From: Thalassobaculum litoreum DSM 18839
Lineage (GTDB): Bacteria; Pseudomonadota; Alphaproteobacteria; Thalassobaculales; Thalassobaculaceae
DNA length: 64,000 bases
Direction: 5' to 3'
NCBI RefSeq assembly: GCF_900102465.1
Contig: NZ_FNBW01000009.1
Span: forward strand, 186,001-250,000
Part shown: one piece after another, positions 16,444-25,178 of the stretch
Numbering within the stretch: the first letter of the stretch is position 1
Layout of the letters: every line of letters begins with the position of its first letter
Notes under the pieces: generated by a model
What the model saw: the letters and a program-made list of their open reading frames with translations, nothing else
Told to the model about the DNA's origin: nothing
Database searches by the model: none
Program-made: the position numbers and the translations under genes

Positions 16444-17433
16444 TCAGCCCCACAGGGCCGGTTCCGGCGGCATCACCGTGCTGCCGTTGTAGGTCATGCA
16501 GGGGTCGCGGTCCTTGGCCAGCAGCAGCGGGGCGTCAAGATCGACGATTTCCGCGCCCTGGGACACGATCATGCCCGGCGCCATGGCCAGGGAGGTGCCG
16601 ATCATGCAGCCCACCATGACCCGGAAGCCACGCTTCTCCGCCTCGGCCTTCAGTCGCAGGGCCTCGGTCAGGCCGCCGGTCTTGTCGAGCTTGATGTTGA
16701 CCATGTCGTACTTGCCCTCCAGCCCGTCGAGGGTGGCGGTGTCGTGGCAGCTCTCGTCGGCGCAGACCACTGTCGCCCGGGGGGTACCCACCAATGCGGC
16801 GTCGTCGCCGGCGGGCAGCGGCTGTTCGATCATCGACACGCCGAGCTCGGCCAGCTTTGGCGCGATCTCCAGATAGCTGTCGATGCTCCAGGCCTCGTTC
16901 GCATCGACCACGAGATCGACACCCGGCGCGTTCTCGCGGATCTTCGTGACCCGCGCCAGATCCTCGCCGTCGCCGGTCATCTTCAGCTTCAGGCGCGGCC
17001 GGTGGGCGTTCTCGCGGGCGGCGGCCCCCATGGCGTCCGGGCTGTCGACGGAGAGCGTATAGACCGTGGTCACCGGCTGCGGCGCGCCGGCCAGGCCGGC
17101 GAGTTTCCAGGCGGGCAGGCCTCTGCTCTTCGCCTCAAGGTCCCACAGAGCGCAGTCGACCGCGTTGCGGGCGGCCCCGGCCGGCAGGGCGTCCAGCAGC
17201 GCGGAGCGGTCCATGCCGCCGGCGATCGCCTCGGCGACGCTCTGGATCTGGCCGATCACGCTGTCGATCGACTCGCCGTAGCGGGTATAGGGCACGCATT
17301 CGCCGCGGCCGACCGTCTCGCCGTCGGTGATGGTGACCAGCACCACCTCCGCCTCGGTGCGCGCACCGCGCGAAATGCGGAACACTCCGCGGATCGGCCA
17401 GCTTTCGCGGGCGACGGCGAGCATGCGAGACAT
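16444..17433 (-). CDS. L-Ala-D/L-Glu (dipeptide) epimerase, enolase superfamily
   Basis: ATG 17433 with AGGGAG upstream gives 329 residues. The muconate-lactonizing-enzyme subgroup is shown by RLKLKMTG (the KxK catalytic motif), the metal ligands in LVVDANEAW, MIEQPLP and VCADESCH, and NIKLDKTGGLTEAL with the second catalytic lysine. Dipeptide epimerases of this type isomerise L-Ala-D-Glu during murein peptide recycling, which fits the sequence best; other MLE-type activities are possible. The downstream methyltransferase is co-transcribed. Confidence 0.82.
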   Translation of the reverse strand: MSRMLAVARESWPIRGVFRISRGARTEAEVVLVTITDGETVGRGECVPYTRYGESIDSVIGQIQSVAEAIAGGMDRSALLDALPAGAARNAVDCALWDLEAKSRGLPAWKLAGLAGAPQPVTTVYTLSVDSPDAMGAAARENAHRPRLKLKMTGDGEDLARVTKIRENAPGVDLVVDANEAWSIDSYLEIAPKLAELGVSMIEQPLPAGDDAALVGTPRATVVCADESCHDTATLDGLEGKYDMVNIKLDKTGGLTEALRLKAEAEKRGFRVMVGCMIGTSLAMAPGMIVSQGAEIVDLDAPLLLAKDRDPCMTYNGSTVMPPEPALWG

Positions 17434-17485
17434 GGAATTCTCCCTGGATCGGATCAAGACGGTGGTCGGTCGGCGCGGCGGCCGC

Positions 17486-17980
17486 CTATTTGACGGTGAG
17501 CTTAGCGATCTGGACGTTCACGATGGTGTCCGGTCCGACCAGCTCGCGCAGCAGCCGCCATGCATTGTTGCGCACCTTCTGGATTCCGTCATAGCCGTTC
17601 AGTTGCTGGGGCGTCAGGCTCGACAGATAGACGATCAGGGCGTCGCGGATGCGCGGCTCCTGCGCCTGCACGACCTGAATGGCCCCTTCGTTCGGCAGTT
17701 CGACGGTCAGGCTGAGCAGCAGGAAGACCGGATAGCCGGTGTTGGAGCGAAGGTTGACCACAAACTCGTCAAGCGTGTGGAACACCGCGCCGACCGGGCT
17801 CGGCTTGGCGGCCGAGGGGGCGGTGTTCGCGATGCGCTCCTGCTCCGCCTTCTGCTCGGCGGTGAGTTCCGGCTCCGGCGCGCCGCCGAAACCCGGAATC
17901 AGTCCCGCCACGAAAGCGCCGGCGCCGGCGCCGATCAGCAGCAGCAGGGGCAGCAGGACGAACAGAAGGAGCTTCTTCAT
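17486..17980 (-). CDS. fliL: Flagellar basal body-associated protein FliL
   Basis: ATG 17980 gives 164 residues starting MKKLLLFVLLP with one membrane helix (about 3-30), a Glu/Lys linker, and a periplasmic domain beginning FHTLDEFVVNLRS that ends LVGPDTIVNVQIAKLTVK. These are typical of FliL, which stabilises the stator around the MS ring. No other classical flagellar gene is adjacent; only the DUF1217 protein at 21-23.5 kb may be related. It is divergent from a small hypothetical gene. Confidence 0.85.
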   Translation of the reverse strand: MKKLLLFVLLPLLLLIGAGAGAFVAGLIPGFGGAPEPELTAEQKAEQERIANTAPSAAKPSPVGAVFHTLDEFVVNLRSNTGYPVFLLLSLTVELPNEGAIQVVQAQEPRIRDALIVYLSSLTPQQLNGYDGIQKVRNNAWRLLRELVGPDTIVNVQIAKLTVK

Positions 17981-18095
17981 CGCGACTCGGCTCTCGCCCT
18001 CGTCCGGTTCCGCAGGAAATACGAGGCAAACACTTTCAAATCCTATATAATCATGGATCGCAAGCCGACACGAGGATGATCGTCCCCCGAGCGCC

Positions 18096-18353
18096 ATGAT
18101 GAAGCCGGCCGAAAGTGACTGGAACAAATTCGCGCGCGCTCAGCCCAGCGTGAGCGACCGTGATCGTGCGCCCGGCATGGCGGCACGGGCAGAGTCGTTC
18201 ATCATCGAACGGGAGGGCGAGAACCTGATCCTGAAGATCAAGCGCGAGGACGGGCGGGTGGCCCTGATCGAACTGACGCCCGACACCGCCTTCTATCTCC
18301 GCGAATACCTGTCCAACGCCCTGGCCTGCCTGGGCATGCCGGAAGACGTCTAG
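18096..18353 (+). CDS. Small hypothetical protein, 85 residues
   Basis: The protein is soluble and charged, with a central beta-rich stretch (SFIIEREGENLILKIKRE) and a helix at the end (TAFYLREYLSNALACLG). I recognise no domain. It is divergent from fliL, with AT-rich DNA between them that includes TATAAT at 18046-18051, a possible -10 box for this gene, although no good -35 is seen. The codon pattern is GC-rich at third positions like its neighbours, which supports a real gene. Confidence 0.5.
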   Translation: MMKPAESDWNKFARAQPSVSDRDRAPGMAARAESFIIEREGENLILKIKREDGRVALIELTPDTAFYLREYLSNALACLGMPEDV

Positions 18354-18533
18354 AGCAGATCGTGGGGTGACGGGATCACTTCGTGATCGCGTCAACGTGC
18401 GAGAATCTTCTCTATCTCATTGTTTTAGAGACAAATTCACCGACCAAATTGACTCACGAAACGATTCAATATGGTCGGATTTGACTCTAGAACGCGAGCG
18501 TTTCAGGTCGAAACGGTCCGATCCAGACGCGCC
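18354..18533. repeat. Structured intergenic element with several imperfect palindromes
   Basis: The stretch is less GC-rich than its surroundings and contains three hairpins. These are TGACG-G-GATCAC / GTGATC-G-CGTCA (18368-18394), CCGACCAAATTGA / TCAATATGGTCGG (18440-18478, one mismatch) and CGTTTC / GAAACG (18499-18515). It separates two convergent genes. It resembles the multi-hairpin repeats scattered in alphaproteobacterial genomes, but copy number cannot be judged from one copy. Confidence 0.5.
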
Positions 18534-18923
18534 CTACGCCGGCTCCGCCCCGGTCAGACACCAGCGCTCGGCATCGGCGCGGTTCGTGAACACCCGCTGC
18601 TGGTTCTCGATCTCCTCCGACAGGTCGAGGAACAGCTTCATGATCGACTGTTCGATCGTTCCCGGGACGACGATCGCCACGCGCTCGCCCCGGCCTCGAG
18701 GGGCGAAGGAAGCGCGCGCCTGGCTGAGGCTGCGCAGAATGCCGATGTCGATCCCCGTAAAGTCCAGCGCGGTGACGTCCCAGACCGAATGGGTCGGGCC
18801 GACGGTGGCGCGGATGCGCACCACCTCGCCCATCGCCTCACGAAAATCCTCGACGTCGAGGTCGCCGGAGAGGGTGACACGGACCATCCCTTCCGCTTCG
18901 CTGTATGTAAGGCTGTCGATCAT
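18534..18923 (-). CDS. STAS/SpoIIAA-like domain protein
   Basis: This 129-residue single-domain protein has the alternating pattern of SpoIIAA-like (DUF3478) proteins: VRVTLSGDLDVEDFREAMGE at the start, SVWDVTALDF in the middle and VAIVVPGT. These domains bind small hydrophobic or nucleotide ligands, or act as anti-anti-sigma-like switches. It lies 38 bases downstream of the gamma-glutamyltransferase gene on the same strand and may be co-transcribed with it. No partner kinase or sigma factor is nearby. Confidence 0.65.
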   Translation of the reverse strand: MIDSLTYSEAEGMVRVTLSGDLDVEDFREAMGEVVRIRATVGPTHSVWDVTALDFTGIDIGILRSLSQARASFAPRGRGERVAIVVPGTIEQSIMKLFLDLSEEIENQQRVFTNRADAERWCLTGAEPA

Positions 18924-18961
18924 CGCTACGTCCGCTGCGGCGGTTCCGGTCCGCCGGCCGG

Positions 18962-20752
18962 TCAGCGACCGATGGCGTAGCCCTGCATGCCGCGCGGGTT
19001 GGCCCCGGCCTTCAGCATCCGGCCGTCCTTCACGGCGCCGCTGAGCCGACCTTCCGACCAGTCCTCGCCGACCTGGACGTCATGGCCGCGGCGCTGCAGT
19101 TCCTTGACGGTCGCCTCGGGGAAGCGCCCCTCCAGCACCAGCTTGCCGGGCTTGCGGCCGCGCGGCCAGAACGAGCTCGGGAAATGCTCGCTGTGGAAGG
19201 CCGGACAGTCGATCGATTCCTGCAGGTTCATGCCATGCTCGGCGTGGTGCAGGAACATCAGGGTTTGCCACTGGTCCTGCTGGTCGCCGCCCGGGGTGCC
19301 GAAGGCCATGTAGGGCTCGCCGTCGCGCAGCGCGAAGCTGGGCGACAGGGTGGTGCGCGGCCGGCGCTTGGGGCCGAGGGCGGAGGGCGACCGCTCGTCC
19401 AGCCAGAACATCTGCGCCCGGTTGCCCATGCAGAAGCCGAGCTCCGGGATGATCGGCGAGGACTGCAGCCAGCCGCCGCTCGGCGTGGCGGAGAACATGT
19501 TGCCGTCCTTGTCGATGACGTCGATATGGACGGTGTCGCCCTTCATCGCGCCGCTCTTCGACACCGTCGGCTCGCCGATGCCCATGCGCTCCATCTCGCG
19601 CGGGTCGAGTTGGACATCCACGCCCAGCGCGGCGTCGATCGAGCCCAGATAGCCCTCGATGGTGCCCGGACGCAGGTCCATGGAGGCCTCGCCGGTGATC
19701 AGCTTGCGCCGCTCGGCATTATATTCCGAGGAGAGCAGGGTCTGCATCGGCACGTCGGCGAAGTCCGGGTCGCCGTAGAACGCCTCGCGGTCGGCCATGG
19801 CGAGCTTGATCGCCTCGACCACGCTGTGCACGAAGTCGGGACCGGTCGGATCCATCTCGCCCACGCCCATGCCGTCGAGCAGGGCGAGCTGCTGCAGCAT
19901 CGAGGGGCCCTGGCTCCACGGGCCGCATTTCGCGACGGTGTAGCGGCCCCACTGGTAGGTGGCCGGCTCCTCGTAATGGGATTCCCAGTTCGCCAGATCG
20001 TCGGCGGTGAGCAGTCCCAGATGGCGGCGGCCGGAGACGTCCATCATCGGGGCGGCGTGGAAATAGGCGTCGATCGCCTCGGCGACCCAGCCGCGGTACC
20101 AGATGTCGCGCGCCCGATCGATCACCGCCTCGCGGGAGCCGCCGCCGGCTTCCGCTTCCCTAACGATCCGGGCATAGGTCTCGCCCATCGTCGGGTTGGC
20201 GAACAGGCTGCCCGGCGCCGGCGGCTCGCCGTTCTTCAGGTAGATCGCCGCCGAGGTCGGCCATTCGGTCTCGAACAGCTCCTTCACGGTGTTGATCGTC
20301 GCCGCGATCCGCCCGACGGCCGGGTAGCCGTTGATCGCGTAGTCGATCGCCGGCTCCAGCACCTCGGCCAGGGTCATCGTGCCGTGGTCGCGCAGCATCC
20401 GCAGCCAACCGTCGAAGGCGCCGGGGACGACGGCGGGGAGGAACCCACTGCCGGGGACCAGGTCGAGGCCGAGGCCGCGGATCGCCTCCATGGTCATCGC
20501 CGCCGGGCTCGGCCCCTGGGCGCAGAGCGCCTGCAGCTTGCCGGTCTTCTTGCTGTAGAACAGGGCCGGCAGGTCGCCGCCCGGGCCGTTCAGATGCGGC
20601 TCGACCACCTGCAGGGTGAAGCCGCTGGCGACCGCGGCGTCGAAAGCATTTCCGCCCCGCTCCAGCGCGCGCATGCCGACGGCGGACGCGAGCCAGTGGG
20701 TGGAAGCAACAACTCCGAAGGTGCCGCGGATTTCCGGGCGCGTCGTGAACAT
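18962..20752 (-). CDS. ggt: Gamma-glutamyltransferase family protein
   Basis: ATG 20752 gives 596 residues. The N-terminal domain begins FGVVASTHWLAS and includes GGNAFDAAVA; the catalytic threonine that becomes the new N-terminus after autocleavage is T407 in GAMKGDTVHIDVIDKDGN. Later GRRPRTTLSPSF and FGTPGGDQQDQW complete the N-terminal nucleophile fold. No signal peptide is obvious, so it may be cytosolic, unlike the periplasmic glutathione-degrading type; family members also include cephalosporin acylases. The exact donor is uncertain. Confidence 0.85.
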   Translation of the reverse strand: MFTTRPEIRGTFGVVASTHWLASAVGMRALERGGNAFDAAVASGFTLQVVEPHLNGPGGDLPALFYSKKTGKLQALCAQGPSPAAMTMEAIRGLGLDLVPGSGFLPAVVPGAFDGWLRMLRDHGTMTLAEVLEPAIDYAINGYPAVGRIAATINTVKELFETEWPTSAAIYLKNGEPPAPGSLFANPTMGETYARIVREAEAGGGSREAVIDRARDIWYRGWVAEAIDAYFHAAPMMDVSGRRHLGLLTADDLANWESHYEEPATYQWGRYTVAKCGPWSQGPSMLQQLALLDGMGVGEMDPTGPDFVHSVVEAIKLAMADREAFYGDPDFADVPMQTLLSSEYNAERRKLITGEASMDLRPGTIEGYLGSIDAALGVDVQLDPREMERMGIGEPTVSKSGAMKGDTVHIDVIDKDGNMFSATPSGGWLQSSPIIPELGFCMGNRAQMFWLDERSPSALGPKRRPRTTLSPSFALRDGEPYMAFGTPGGDQQDQWQTLMFLHHAEHGMNLQESIDCPAFHSEHFPSSFWPRGRKPGKLVLEGRFPEATVKELQRRGHDVQVGEDWSEGRLSGAVKDGRMLKAGANPRGMQGYAIGR

Positions 20753-20982
20753 GGCGCAGACTCTTGGAATGGTTTTCGCATGGGATTGGTCGACACTATA
20801 GAAGCGGGGGCATTCGCCCGGCAAGAACTGCCCGGCGGAGGGCCCTCAACAGAGACGCCGTGTGCAGAAGCGTAAATCTCGTTGTGAAGAGGTAACGAGA
20901 CGCCTATAGTAGACGGTGGTCGAGAAACGACCGGACCGGGCGTTACTGCCCGAGCCTACGGCAAAAACAGGAGTTTTCCGCC

Positions 20983-23505
20983 GTGACGAACTTCGCAGCC
21001 GCATCGGCCATCCTTGGAGGCGCCGCCGGAGGTGGTGGTGGACTCCTTGGCTCCGCGTACGGTGGAGGCGGCTCCACCATGTCGGCAATCGCTGCCTGGC
21101 GCAGCTACGAGCGCGATCAGGTTGCCGCCCGCCAATCCTTTCTCGACCGCAACGACGTCCAGAATGCCATCGCCGATTTCAAGTCGGGCGTATCCAAGCT
21201 GGACGACGTCGACGAGTTGCTCGACGACCGCGACACGCTGCAATTCGTTCTGACCTCTTTCGGCCTGGACTCCGACATCAACAATGTCGGCAAGATCCGC
21301 AAGGTCATCGAGAGCGACCCCAACGACATCAACTCCTTCGCCAACCGACTGGCCGACACCCGCTACGGCGAACTGGCGAAGTTCCTGAACACCCCCGAAT
21401 ACGGCGTCAAGAACCTCAAGCTCTCCTCCGAGCAGACCGAGGTCATCGACAAGTACCTGACCGTCCAGTTCGAGCGCAGCCTGGGCCAGCAGAACTCGGC
21501 CGCCCGCGACGCGCTGTTCTTCCTGCGCCGGATCAATTCGGTCGACAGCACCTACCAGATCCTCGGCGATTCCGCTCTGCGCGCCATTGTGACCGACGCG
21601 CTGAACCTGCCGGCCCAGATCGCCAACCAGTCGGTCGAGAAGCAGGCCTCCCTGGTCGAGAAGGGCCTGGACCTCAGTTCCCTCAAGCTGAGTTCGACGT
21701 CGGCGACGGAGCGAAATCAGCTGGAGAAGCTGCAGGCCGACCTGACCTCGATCTCCAACGGCTCGGCGGCCATCACCGCGGCCACCAAGACGCTGAACTC
21801 CATCGTCGAGAAGCTGGAGACCGCCCGCACCGCCTATGCCGATCTCGGCGCGATCACCGATCCGGCCGGGGTCAACGCGGCCGAGATTCCGATCCAGGAA
21901 GCCGCCCTTCCAGACCTGCTGCGCCAGCGCGGTCTCGTCGCGGTGGCCAACCAGGCGACAAAGAACACCCGGATCGTGCTCGACGAACTCGACAAGATCT
22001 CGATCAAGCTGCGCAACGCGGAGGACGAGGAATCATTCGCCACCCTGCAGGCTCAGTATCTCGACTATGCCGACAAGATTCTTGGCGACGAGGGCTTCGT
22101 CAACACGGCGACCTTCTACGATCCTGAGACCGGTCAGACCCAGAACCTGTTGCGCAACGGCACGGGCGGCGCCCTGCCGGCCGGGACCGACGCGACCGAG
22201 GCGGTGATCACAACCCAGGTCGCCAGCGACGGCACGAAGGCCATCACGCGGTCCACGGACCTGTCCGGCTTCCTGACCGACCTGCAGGCGGCGCGCGACG
22301 CCGTCGACGGCGCGACCTATGCCACCCGCTCGGCCGACGCCGACACCGCCGACGCCAGTTTCGACACTGCGAACGCCGCGTTCAAGACGTCGGAATCGCA
22401 GACCGCGATCAACGTGGTCAGCATCACCAACGCCCTGAACAATGTCGATTTCGCGGTAGAGCTGGACACCCAGTCGCTCAGCACCGGGCTGCTGTCGATC
22501 GACGACGGTCTGAAGCGCGCCACGACCATCGAGCGCGTGCTCGGCGATATCCGGCAGCTCGCCAAGGATGCCCAGAAGGACGACGCCGATCTCACCGAGA
22601 TCAACGCCTACTACACCGCCCGCCTCGGGGAGCTTGACCAGCTCATCAACACGCCCGGCGAGGTCAGCAACGGCGCGAATTCGACGACCCTGGACAACCT
22701 GCTGGCCGACGGTACCGTCAACTACACCGTTGTCGGCACGACCCAGGCCCGGGCCGAGGGCGGAGACCTTACGGCCTCGATCTACGACCTGCTGCCGGCG
22801 TCGATCACCGACGCGGCCGCCGGCGAGGCGCTGGTCACCCAGCTCGACGACGACCTGAAGCCGTCGTTGCAGGAACTGACATCCCAGCTGAAGCGGGATC
22901 GCACCGTCATCGCCTTCGCGTTGGAAGAGGCGGACCCGCGCGGTCGCCTGGACAGCCAGGTGCGCGAACTTCGGGTCGAGCTCGACGAGCTGATCTCCAA
23001 GTCGGGCAAGGACGGCAACAACCTGCTCGGCGAGTTCGCCCGCGACATCAAGGTGGCCTTCGACTCGCTCGGGTCGACGATCACGATCGATGCCCAGACC
23101 TCGTTCGAAACCAACTTCCGCACCGCGCTGGAAGGCTTCGACTACGTGGCCGCGACCGCCGGCGACGACGACGCCCGGGTCAGCGCCCTGAACGATGCGC
23201 TGTTCGTCGCCCAGGGAACCCTGGGCCGCCTGAAGGCGGAGAGCTACGCGCTGAACATCCAGAAAGAGATCCTCAACGAGGAGCGGATCGCGATCGAGGG
23301 CGAAGGCGGCGGCACGGGCAACTTCCTGAAGCCGATCGAATTCACCGACGAGGCCCGCAAGTTCATCGAGCGCTACCTCATCCAGAAGGATCTGGAATCC
23401 CAGGGCTTCAGCGTGAACTCGAACTTCAACGCCCAGAGCGCGATCGCCAGCCAGATCGGCTCGATCCTGCCCCAGAGCAACGGCCTGCTGAACTTCGTCG
23501 TCTAA
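20983..23505 (+). CDS. Large DUF1217-domain protein, probably flagellum-related
   Basis: The GTG start at 20983 has CAGGAG upstream and gives 840 residues; ATG 21079 with GGTGGAGG upstream is an alternative. Residues about 36-220 show the DUF1217 pattern: repeated acidic helices, then DALFFLRRINSVDSTYQILGDSALRAIVTDALNLP. The rest is long helical coiled-coil-like sequence with Ala/Asp/Thr-rich stretches. The whole protein has no Cys and, as far as I can see, no His, and just one Trp, a composition like flagellins and hook-associated proteins. DUF1217 genes commonly sit in flagellar clusters. There is no Sec signal, so export by the flagellar apparatus is plausible. It is far longer than the usual DUF1217 protein. 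Confidence 0.7.
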   Translation: MTNFAAASAILGGAAGGGGGLLGSAYGGGGSTMSAIAAWRSYERDQVAARQSFLDRNDVQNAIADFKSGVSKLDDVDELLDDRDTLQFVLTSFGLDSDINNVGKIRKVIESDPNDINSFANRLADTRYGELAKFLNTPEYGVKNLKLSSEQTEVIDKYLTVQFERSLGQQNSAARDALFFLRRINSVDSTYQILGDSALRAIVTDALNLPAQIANQSVEKQASLVEKGLDLSSLKLSSTSATERNQLEKLQADLTSISNGSAAITAATKTLNSIVEKLETARTAYADLGAITDPAGVNAAEIPIQEAALPDLLRQRGLVAVANQATKNTRIVLDELDKISIKLRNAEDEESFATLQAQYLDYADKILGDEGFVNTATFYDPETGQTQNLLRNGTGGALPAGTDATEAVITTQVASDGTKAITRSTDLSGFLTDLQAARDAVDGATYATRSADADTADASFDTANAAFKTSESQTAINVVSITNALNNVDFAVELDTQSLSTGLLSIDDGLKRATTIERVLGDIRQLAKDAQKDDADLTEINAYYTARLGELDQLINTPGEVSNGANSTTLDNLLADGTVNYTVVGTTQARAEGGDLTASIYDLLPASITDAAAGEALVTQLDDDLKPSLQELTSQLKRDRTVIAFALEEADPRGRLDSQVRELRVELDELISKSGKDGNNLLGEFARDIKVAFDSLGSTITIDAQTSFETNFRTALEGFDYVAATAGDDDARVSALNDALFVAQGTLGRLKAESYALNIQKEILNEERIAIEGEGGGTGNFLKPIEFTDEARKFIERYLIQKDLESQGFSVNSNFNAQSAIASQIGSILPQSNGLLNFVV

Positions 23506-23762
23506 CCCGCCGGACCGTCCTCCAGGCCGGCCAGCCGCGCGCACTCCCGTAGCACCCAGACGCGGATCGCACTGGACAGGTTGGCCGTGCGCGTCCGGTC
23601 GATCTCGGTGACGAGCGCGTTGAGCGACACCCCGCGCGCCTCGGCGAAGGTTGCCAGCAGATCCCAGAACGCCTGCTCCATCGACACGCTGGTGGCGTGA
23701 CCGGCGATCATCACCGAGCGCTTGCGCGGCGCCGCCGGATCGGCGCCGGCCGACACCGTCAT
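23502..23762 (-). CDS. Ribbon-helix-helix domain protein (RHH_4 type)
   Basis: The 86-residue protein contains [20 protein letters not shown] and [13 protein letters not shown], followed by [13 protein letters not shown], the pattern of the PF13467-like ribbon-helix-helix family common in alphaproteobacteria. These are presumed DNA-binding dimers of unknown target. The start ATG overlaps the fumC stop (ATGA), so it is translated after fumC. Its stop overlaps the stop of the convergent DUF1217 gene. Confidence 0.85.
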   Translation of the reverse strand: MTVSAGADPAAPRKRSVMIAGHATSVSMEQAFWDLLATFAEARGVSLNALVTEIDRTRTANLSSAIRVWVLRECARLAGLEDGPAG

Positions 23763-25153
23763 CCCTCGGGTCCCAGCATCGCCTCCGGCCGCACCCAGCG
23801 GTCGAAATCCGCGTCGGAGACCAGATCGAGCGCGCGGGCGGCCTCCTTCAGGGTGGTGCCGTCCTCATGGGCCTTCTTGGCGATCTTGGCGGCGGCGTCA
23901 TAGCCGATATGCGGCGCCAGAGCGGTGACCAGCATCAGGCTCTTGCCCAGCAGCTCGGAGATCCGCGACCTGTCCGCCTCCATGCCGTCCACGCAGCGCT
24001 CGGCGAAGCTCGCCGCCGCGTCGCCCAGCAGACGGATCGACTGCAGCAGGGCGTCGGCCATCACCGGCTTGAAGACGTTGAGCTCGAAATGTCCCGTCGC
24101 CCCGGCCACGGTGATCGTCGTGTGGTTGCCCATCACCCGGGCGCAGACCTGCGTGAGCGCCTCGGCCTGGGTCGGGTTCACTTTGCCGGGCATGATGGAA
24201 GAGCCCGGCTCGTTCGCCGGCAGCATCAGCTCACCGATGCCGCAGCGCGGCCCGGAGCCGAGCATGCGCACGTCGTTGGCCACCTTCATCAGCGAGACGG
24301 CCACCGTGTTGAGCGCACCGGACATCTCGACCATGGCGTCGTGGGCGGCCAGGGCCTCGAACTTGTTCGGTGCGGAGGTGAAGGGCAGGTCGGTCAGCGC
24401 CCGCAGCTCCTCCACGAACGCCTCGGCGAAGCCCGGCTCGGTGTTCACGCCGGTGCCGACCGCCGTGCCGCCCTGGGCCAGCGCCGACAGGCGAGGCAGC
24501 GCCGCCTCCACCCGGGCGATCCCGGTCTCCACCTGGAACGCCCAGGCGCCGACCGCGTCGCCCAGGCGCAGCGGCGTGGCGTCCTGCAGGTGGGTCCGGC
24601 CGATCTTGACGATGTCGTGGAACGCCTCGGACTTGGCCGCGAGTGCGGCATGCAGGCGGCGCAGGCCGGGCAGCAGTCTGGCGTGGATCTCCCGCACGCC
24701 GGCGATGTGCATGGCGGTGGGGAAACTATCGTTGGAGGACTGCCCCCGGTTCACGTGGTCGTTGGGATGAACCGGCCGCTTGGTGCCGCGCGCGCTGCCG
24801 AGGCTCTCGTTCGCCAGGTTCGAGATCACCTCGTTCAGGTTCATGTTGGTCTGGGTGCCCGAACCGGTCTGCCAGACCACCAGCGGGAACTCCGCGTCGT
24901 GATCCCCGGCGGCAATCGCCGCCGCCGCTCTGTCGATCGCCTCGGCCAGCTCCGCCTCAAGGCCGCCGAGCCGCCGGTTGGCCCGGGCGGAGGCCTGCTT
25001 CTGCAGGGCGAAGGCGTGGATCAGGGCGAGCGGCATTCGGTCGCCGCCGATCGGGAAGTTTTCCAGGCTGCGCTGGGTCTGCGCGCCCCAATACCGGTCG
25101 GCGGGGACGTCGATGGAGCCCAGGCTGTCGGTTTCTTCGCGGGTGGCGGCCAT
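23759..25153 (-). CDS. fumC: Class II fumarate hydratase
   Basis: ATG 25153 gives 464 residues; the reading frame extends upstream but without similarity. The start [20 protein letters not shown] and the signature [13 protein letters not shown] (class II fumarase/aspartase family) are clear, as are [13 protein letters not shown] and [10 protein letters not shown]. It interconverts fumarate and malate in the TCA cycle without an iron-sulfur cluster. AGGAG precedes the start. It is followed by the overlapping ribbon-helix-helix gene. Confidence 0.95.
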   Translation of the reverse strand: MAATREETDSLGSIDVPADRYWGAQTQRSLENFPIGGDRMPLALIHAFALQKQASARANRRLGGLEAELAEAIDRAAAAIAAGDHDAEFPLVVWQTGSGTQTNMNLNEVISNLANESLGSARGTKRPVHPNDHVNRGQSSNDSFPTAMHIAGVREIHARLLPGLRRLHAALAAKSEAFHDIVKIGRTHLQDATPLRLGDAVGAWAFQVETGIARVEAALPRLSALAQGGTAVGTGVNTEPGFAEAFVEELRALTDLPFTSAPNKFEALAAHDAMVEMSGALNTVAVSLMKVANDVRMLGSGPRCGIGELMLPANEPGSSIMPGKVNPTQAEALTQVCARVMGNHTTITVAGATGHFELNVFKPVMADALLQSIRLLGDAAASFAERCVDGMEADRSRISELLGKSLMLVTALAPHIGYDAAAKIAKKAHEDGTTLKEAARALDLVSDADFDRWVRPEAMLGPEG

Positions 25154-25178
25154 GGGGTCTCCTTGGATCGGTGAAGCG

